From positions 16,718-80,717 of the forward strand of contig JAOVVO010000363.1 of NCBI GenBank assembly GCA_028564675.1: a DNA stretch of 64,000 nt, given 5' to 3'. A program made the translations under genes and the position numbers. Of this stretch, positions 63,655 to 64,000 are shown in pieces (position 1 is the first letter of the stretch; the number at the start of each line of letters is the position of its first letter). Source of the DNA: Onchocerca lupi. Taxonomy: Eukaryota; Nematoda; Chromadorea; Rhabditida; Onchocercidae. The notes below the pieces were generated by a model. That model worked only from the letters and a program-made list of their open reading frames with translations, ran no database searches and was not told the DNA's origin.

Positions 63655-64000
63655 CTATATAAATAAAAATGTAAATGCTACCTATTACTAATCACGGATC
63701 TACGGGAAGTTCTCCACCGATTGTTTTCAAATTTTGACACAACCTTGTACTCCAACCGACTTTCTTTATGAGTAAATATGGTCGCTTTTTTTCTCTTTTC
63801 ACGTCCGTGACAACTGAAAATAGGTGAGGAGGCGGAGTTTTTTGGCTCCGCCTGCCTTTTTTTCTGTCATTCTCCTTTTTCCTCTCATCTCTCTCTCTCT
63901 CTTCTTGAGTGAAAGACACGATTAGCAATAATAATAGAAATTAATCAATAATAAAAACAAAAATTAATAATGATAATAACAATATTAATATTAATAATAA
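63655..64000 (+). mobile_element. Helitron-like repeat, copy 2, truncated by the window
   Basis: It begins TCTATATAAATAAAAATG and repeats the core of copy 1 in the same orientation at a spacing of about 290 bp, roughly 80 percent alike by eye. It again carries the GC stem-loop, then CT repeats and AAT-rich sequence to the window end. The two copies in tandem suggest either a longer array or a local duplication. Confidence 0.5.
63831..63852 (+). repeat. GC-rich stem-loop in repeat copy 2
   Basis: GGCGGAG, 8-base loop TTTTTTGG, CTCCGCC: a perfect 7-bp stem. Compared with copy 1, one G-C pair has become A-T through changes on both sides. Confidence 0.9.

Overview
The window is nuclear DNA from a nematode, most likely a filarial (clade III) worm. 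It is AT-rich. Its genes are broken into many short exons separated by introns of about 50 to 1000 bases. Acceptors are of the TTTTCAG type, and several start codons sit 1 to 15 bases after such an acceptor, as expected where a spliced leader is added in trans. The encoded proteins are animal housekeeping proteins. I see no bacterial, Wolbachia-like or viral genes. The exact species is inference.

Six genes could be traced exon by exon with reading phase conserved across the junctions. From left to right: a SGSM3-type RabGAP (TBC, SH3 and RUN domains; + strand, to 7180); a SEC14L1-type lipid-transfer protein (PRELI, CRAL-TRIO and GOLD domains; - strand, 12211-18057); a WIPI3/EPG-6 autophagy beta-propeller (+, 21504-23924); a multidomain acetyl-CoA carboxylase of about 2163 residues in 35 exons (+, 34102-47253); a RING1-type Polycomb E3 ligase with a C-terminal RAWUL domain (+, 53512-57651); and an intron-containing histone H3.3 gene (-, 60080-61040). 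SGSM3 and SEC14L1 converge, SEC14L1 and EPG-6 diverge, and the others are separated by 2 to 10 kb of mostly non-coding DNA. They do not form an operon or a joint pathway. EPG-6 (PI3P effector), SEC14L1 (lipid transfer) and SGSM3 (Rab regulation) all act in membrane traffic, and RING1 and H3.3 both act on chromatin, but the sequence shows no functional link beyond proximity.

The long spacers hold several candidate exons that match no family I recognise (24926-25094, 27840-28066, 58080-58957, 31595-31903) and one frame-broken coding relic (8092-8269). They also hold a TIR-flanked MITE-like element (19808-20234), a strong 99-bp hairpin (25434-25532) and a possible solo LTR (50790-51180). At the right edge there are two copies of a Helitron-like sequence, each with a GC-rich stem-loop whose stem changes in a compensating way between copies.

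The most notable points are three. The carboxylase is divergent: the His of its biotin carboxylase RRHQK motif is Cys, its biotin motif is MKV rather than MKM, and it has a gap in the CT domain. A 53-bp duplication of an exon/intron boundary in the same gene differs between copies at the splice-donor G. The right-edge hairpin pair covaries. I found no evidence for a wholly new multi-gene system.
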